Shown here: one piece after another, positions 35,778 to 38,521 of the stretch
How positions within the stretch are numbered: the first letter of the stretch is position 1
How the letters are laid out: the number at the start of each line of letters is the position of its first letter
Assembly (NCBI GenBank): GCA_937911345.1
Contig: CALDPP010000070.1
Span: forward strand, 1-38,521
Origin: an uncultured euryarchaeote
GTDB taxonomy: Archaea; Thermoplasmatota; Poseidoniia; Poseidoniales; Poseidoniaceae
Length of the DNA: 38,521 nucleotides
Direction: 5' to 3'
Made by a program: the position numbers and the translations under genes
Notes under the pieces: generated by a model
The model's database searches: none
What the model was told of the DNA's origin: nothing
What the model saw: the letters and a program-made list of their open reading frames with translations, nothing else

Positions 35778-35803
35778 ATTTGAGGGAAAAATACCCGTCA
35801 ATC

Positions 35804-35810
35804 ATTATAT
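35804..35810 (+). promoter_or_regulatory. Possible TATA box upstream of the EF-hand gene
   Basis: ATTATAT lies about 36 nt before ATG 35843. With the opposite-facing TATA at 35769-35777 it forms a compact divergent promoter of about 100 nt. Confidence 0.35.
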
Positions 35811-35842
35811 CATGGGTAGTATTCCGAGAATTGGGTGTGAGT

Positions 35843-38062
35843 ATGTCCGACGCTGAAGAAAAAGATATCCCAATGGCAGAATGTGGTTCCTGTAGAGCTA
35901 TTATTGCACTAGATTCCAAAGAATGTCCTGAATGTGGAATTAGTTTTTCAGGTGTATCGGAAGAGGCACTAGGTGAGTGTGGTGCATGTAACTCACTTGT
36001 ACCTTTAGATTCAAAAAGTTGCCCAGAATGTGGAGTGTACTTCGTCGCTGATGAGGTTTTGGATGTCTTGCGCGAGTGGTTCAGTAATACTGGAATTGAT
36101 GCGAAGGTATTGTTCGCAAAGTTTGACTCGGATAGCGATGGTTCGATTGATTCAGAAGAGTTGAGAGAAGGATTGCTTAAGTTGAATTTGGCAGATTTGC
36201 CACCATCCCAAATCGACCGACTAATCAGTGAAGTTGATGATGACAATGATGGAGTCATTAGTCTTGAAGAACTGGTCGCTGCAATCAATGGAGATGAATT
36301 GCCAGATGAATCATCCCCCGCTGATCCTCCAAAGGAGTACTCAGATAATGTTGTTGAAAGAGTAATGAAAAAGTTCGAAATTACCGATAAAGATGCATTC
36401 TTATCATATGCCAAGGAATTTGACGAAAATGATAACAATTACTTAACTGAAGCAGAGCTCAAAAAGGCAGCAGAGAGTTTTACGACTATTGAAGATGAAG
36501 AAGTCACTGATGAGGAAGTGTTGGTTGAGTCTAATGACTCAGCGACAGTTGTGGAAGATGCCCCCTCAGAGGAATCAGTTGAAGATGTAACAGAAGATGA
36601 TGTCACAGAATCAGAGGATGAAGATGTATCAGAGGAAGTTACAGAAGAAACTACTGTCGAGGTGGCGGAGGATGACGAAGTCATTGTTGATGATCAAGAT
36701 GATGAAATGGAATCTTCTCCTGAAGAATACTTAGCAATATTTTTCCAAGCTGCAAAGGAACAAGACTTGACTATTCGAACTATTTTTGAGTCCATGGATA
36801 TCGATGATGATGGAGTAATTGACGGCCCAGAATTACAATCTGGTATTAACGAAATAGCTGGAGAATATCTCTCTCCCGGAGAGATTATGGCAATAATTTC
36901 ACTAGTCGATAAGGATTCAGACGGCAGGGTCAACGCATTAGAGTTAGTAGAGATAATTGAGACAATGGATATTGAACTAGATAGTGACAGAACAAAATCC
37001 CCAATGACTCTACTCATTGAATACATGGATGTATTGGATATTGACCCTGGGTCATTCTTCAAGAAATTAGACAAGAATGGAGATGGCATGATCAACCGTT
37101 CTGAACTAATAGAAGCATTTGCTAATTATTCTAACGAGGATGTTACCGATGAATCTATCGAGGAATTAATAGACATGTTTGATGATGATGGTAATGAATC
37201 TATTGACTTACTAGAGTTTATTGAAACAATAGAGACGCACGAAGAAGTTGAACATGATGAAGCAACTGCACTATCAAAGCCAATAGAATTCCCTTCTAAG
37301 TGGCAAAAGAAGATGATGTCTAAGCGATGGAAGGATGTTGTATGGCCATTGATTCATACTGGATTTGTATTTTTCATAATAATGTGGGTTGTCAACGGAA
37401 CATTAGCGCCGTTCGTTGATGGGAATGGTGGAACTGTGCCACTAGATACAGAATTTGGCCAAACTATAGGTGATGATGGTACGTTATATCTAAACGGCGA
37501 TGCATATCCTTGTGATGATACCATACAAATCGGAGGGTGTAAAAATTCATTGACACCATTTGCTGGCGAAGGGGGCTCTTTGTCAATGCCCGCTAAATTT
37601 TATTGGGACGGTGTGATGTTCATAATCCTTGGAACTGTTGGATTATTGGGCGGTTTATTCACACAATTATCTCTTGTCCCTACATGGCGCGCAAGGGTTA
37701 AAGCAATGCGTGATAATGAAAGCGAGAAAGAAGCGGTAAAAGAAGCCGTTGCGGCTGAAGATCAAGTTGAAAATTCTAGTGACGACGAGGTTGATGGCAA
37801 CGATGATACCGAAGAGATTGTTGATGATGAAGAGGATGTGGGAACTAATGCTTCTGAAGATGATGGCGATGCTGATGACTCAGATTACGATGAGGAAGAC
37901 GAAATTGACATTGGCTCCTATATTGGCCTTGTTTTAGAGGATGAAGAAGTATTTGGCACTATTATTGAGTTTGATGATGACGAAGGGTTAGTTACAATCG
38001 AGGAAGATGGAACCGGAGATTTAGTTACCGGTTATCAGGATGATATGTTCTTAGAAGATTGA
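35843..38062 (+). CDS. Membrane protein with twin zinc ribbons and seven EF-hand-like loops
   Basis: A 739-residue protein. Two zinc ribbons open it, CGSC...CPEC (Cys14, 17, 28, 31) and CGAC...CPEC (Cys46, 49, 60, 63). EF-hand loops follow: DSDSDGSIDSEE (~94), DDDNDGVISLEE (~132), DENDNNYLTEAE (~194), an acidic Glu/Val/Thr-rich spacer (~215-290), DIDDDGVIDGPE (~318), DKDSDGRVNALE (~355), DKNGDGMINRSE (~409) and DDDGNESIDLLE (~447). Loops 3 and 7 lack Gly at position 6. Two membrane helices (~500-525 and ~586-612) flank a loop with two cysteines. An acidic segment and a short C-terminal beta domain end the protein. By topology the zinc and calcium modules share one side, probably the cytosol. 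ATG 35843 fits best. Function unknown; Ca2+ sensing is inference. Confidence 0.8.
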   Translation: MSDAEEKDIPMAECGSCRAIIALDSKECPECGISFSGVSEEALGECGACNSLVPLDSKSCPECGVYFVADEVLDVLREWFSNTGIDAKVLFAKFDSDSDGSIDSEELREGLLKLNLADLPPSQIDRLISEVDDDNDGVISLEELVAAINGDELPDESSPADPPKEYSDNVVERVMKKFEITDKDAFLSYAKEFDENDNNYLTEAELKKAAESFTTIEDEEVTDEEVLVESNDSATVVEDAPSEESVEDVTEDDVTESEDEDVSEEVTEETTVEVAEDDEVIVDDQDDEMESSPEEYLAIFFQAAKEQDLTIRTIFESMDIDDDGVIDGPELQSGINEIAGEYLSPGEIMAIISLVDKDSDGRVNALELVEIIETMDIELDSDRTKSPMTLLIEYMDVLDIDPGSFFKKLDKNGDGMINRSELIEAFANYSNEDVTDESIEELIDMFDDDGNESIDLLEFIETIETHEEVEHDEATALSKPIEFPSKWQKKMMSKRWKDVVWPLIHTGFVFFIIMWVVNGTLAPFVDGNGGTVPLDTEFGQTIGDDGTLYLNGDAYPCDDTIQIGGCKNSLTPFAGEGGSLSMPAKFYWDGVMFIILGTVGLLGGLFTQLSLVPTWRARVKAMRDNESEKEAVKEAVAAEDQVENSSDDEVDGNDDTEEIVDDEEDVGTNASEDDGDADDSDYDEEDEIDIGSYIGLVLEDEEVFGTIIEFDDDEGLVTIEEDGTGDLVTGYQDDMFLED

Positions 38063-38063
38063 C

Positions 38064-38414
38064 ATGGCTAAAGATCCATTAGATTTGTTCAAAGAAAAGG
38101 CAGAATGCCCAGTGTGTGGCTGTATCGAGCGAAAGGGCTCATTCCGTTGTTTAGGTTGCGGAGCATTTCATTCAACAGCTCACCTAGTCGAACGAGATGC
38201 ACCGCCCATAGAAACTAGAGTTCTGGATGACATAGAGGTGAATCCTTTGGCGTATTCCATGGGGCCAAACCAAAAAATTGTCGAAGAAGAGTTTGAGCAA
38301 AGTGATGATGTTGTATCATGGGAAGGTGGTTCTACCGACTTCTCTTTCGAAGACGAATCACCAATAAAAGAGAATATCAATAAAACAAGTATTCCTGAAT
38401 CAGAGGAATTATGA
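38064..38414 (+). CDS. Small zinc-ribbon protein, function unknown
   Basis: A 116-residue protein starting 1 nt after the EF-hand gene stop. An N-terminal zinc ribbon (Cys15, 18, 29, 32: CPVC...CLGC) is followed by an acidic, probably disordered C-terminus. It repeats the general layout of the ribbons at the start of the preceding protein and is very likely in the same operon. No named family recognised. Confidence 0.65.
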   Translation: MAKDPLDLFKEKAECPVCGCIERKGSFRCLGCGAFHSTAHLVERDAPPIETRVLDDIEVNPLAYSMGPNQKIVEEEFEQSDDVVSWEGGSTDFSFEDESPIKENINKTSIPESEEL

Positions 38415-38441
38415 ATATTATTTAATCGTCGCTCAGAAGGT

Positions 38442-38480
38442 AAAAAACGCAAACCCTTACTGAAAAACTGTTTTCAGTAA
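38442..38480 (-). terminator. Hairpin plus oligo-T, likely terminator of the tRNA gene
   Basis: A perfect 10-bp inverted repeat (TTACTGAAAA, loop ACTG, TTTTCAGTAA; 38457-38480) lies between the end of the zinc-ribbon gene and the tRNA 3' end. On the minus strand it is followed by a T6 run at 38442-38447, so it looks like a terminator for the leftward tRNA transcript. The palindrome could also mark the end of the rightward operon. Confidence 0.5.
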
Positions 38481-38485
38481 ATCAT

Positions 38486-38521
38486 TGGTGGGCTCGGAGA
38501 GAATTGAACTCTCGATCTTCG
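38486..38521 (-). tRNA. tRNA gene, 3' part only, isotype not determinable
   Basis: Read on the minus strand, the last 36 bases give the 3' end of a tRNA: variable loop AGATC, T stem GAGAG/CTCTC around loop TTCAATT, acceptor strand CGAGCCC, discriminator A and an encoded CCA. The rest, including the anticodon, is beyond the window edge. The acceptor 5' strand should be GGGCTCG, so no G3-U70 pair is possible and tRNA-Ala is unlikely. Confidence 0.85.

Noticed and set aside
35740-36438. Upstream extension of the DUF835 frame by 233 codons on the minus strand
   Set aside because: It is antisense to the EF-hand gene, is rich in Ser from the acidic codons of the other strand, and the TATA box and GGTGA support the start at 35739.
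36439-37095. Two Ser/Thr-rich open frames on the minus strand
   Set aside because: They are the reverse complement of the Asp/Glu-rich EF-hand gene; Ser runs arise from GAT/GAA codons read backwards.
1-38521. Mobile elements, prophage, restriction or defence islands
   Set aside because: No transposase, integrase, methylase or defence genes and no terminal repeats were seen; almost all genes are housekeeping or metabolic.

Overview
This AT-rich window looks like the chromosome of a marine planktonic euryarchaeon, most likely Poseidoniia (Marine Group II/III); that placement is an inference. The archaeal markers are a proteasome-activating nucleotidase, the small primase subunit PriS, the transcription factor MBF1, the rRNA-modifying enzyme Tsr3, a transketolase split into two polypeptides and a DUF835 protein. 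Ribosome binding sites of the AGGTGA type, TATA-like boxes 25-50 nt upstream of several starts and very tight gene packing also fit. I see no insertion sequence, integrase, CRISPR array or phage genes, and no gap above about 135 bases between genes.

Layout. Bases 1-6064 (minus strand): an OPT-family transporter, split transketolase (N-terminal then C-terminal subunit), and a secreted arylsulfotransferase-fold protein with calcium-binding thrombospondin type 3 repeats that runs off the left edge. Bases 6172-9063: an SPCA/PMR1-like P-type ATPase. Bases 9107-14420: three genes of the futalosine route to menaquinone (mqnE, mqnA and, beyond a convergent membrane-anchored beta-propeller gene, mqnD). 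Bases 14423-16390: a half-length relative of deoxyhypusine hydroxylase, a small zinc-knuckle protein and PriS. Bases 16476-20455: a proline-rich protein with a C-terminal tandem repeat, an RDD membrane protein with Lys/Ala/Pro tails, a membrane-anchored alpha/beta hydrolase, and a convergent CNNM/CorC-type protein. Bases 20590-22854: methionyl-tRNA synthetase with a fused C-terminal tRNA-binding domain.

Bases 22855-25772 (minus) carry PAN followed by glutamate formimidoyltransferase and formimidoyl-THF cyclodeaminase. Divergent from PAN, 25862-34872 is a long collinear run: MBF1, Tsr3, FdhD, a YdeP/FdhF-like molybdopterin oxidoreductase, an MFS transporter, urocanase and histidine ammonia-lyase. 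The two halves of histidine catabolism (HutH and HutU on the plus strand; formimino transfer to folate on the minus strand) therefore flank PAN. Imidazolonepropionase (HutI) is not in the window. The right end has a DUF835 protein, a membrane protein with two zinc ribbons and seven EF-hand-like loops, a small zinc-ribbon protein, a hairpin plus T-run, and the 3' part of a tRNA gene cut by the edge.

The points most worth following up are the half-size deoxyhypusine hydroxylase relative, the EF-hand/zinc-ribbon membrane protein, the eukaryote-like long urocanase, and PriS without the usual zinc knuckle.
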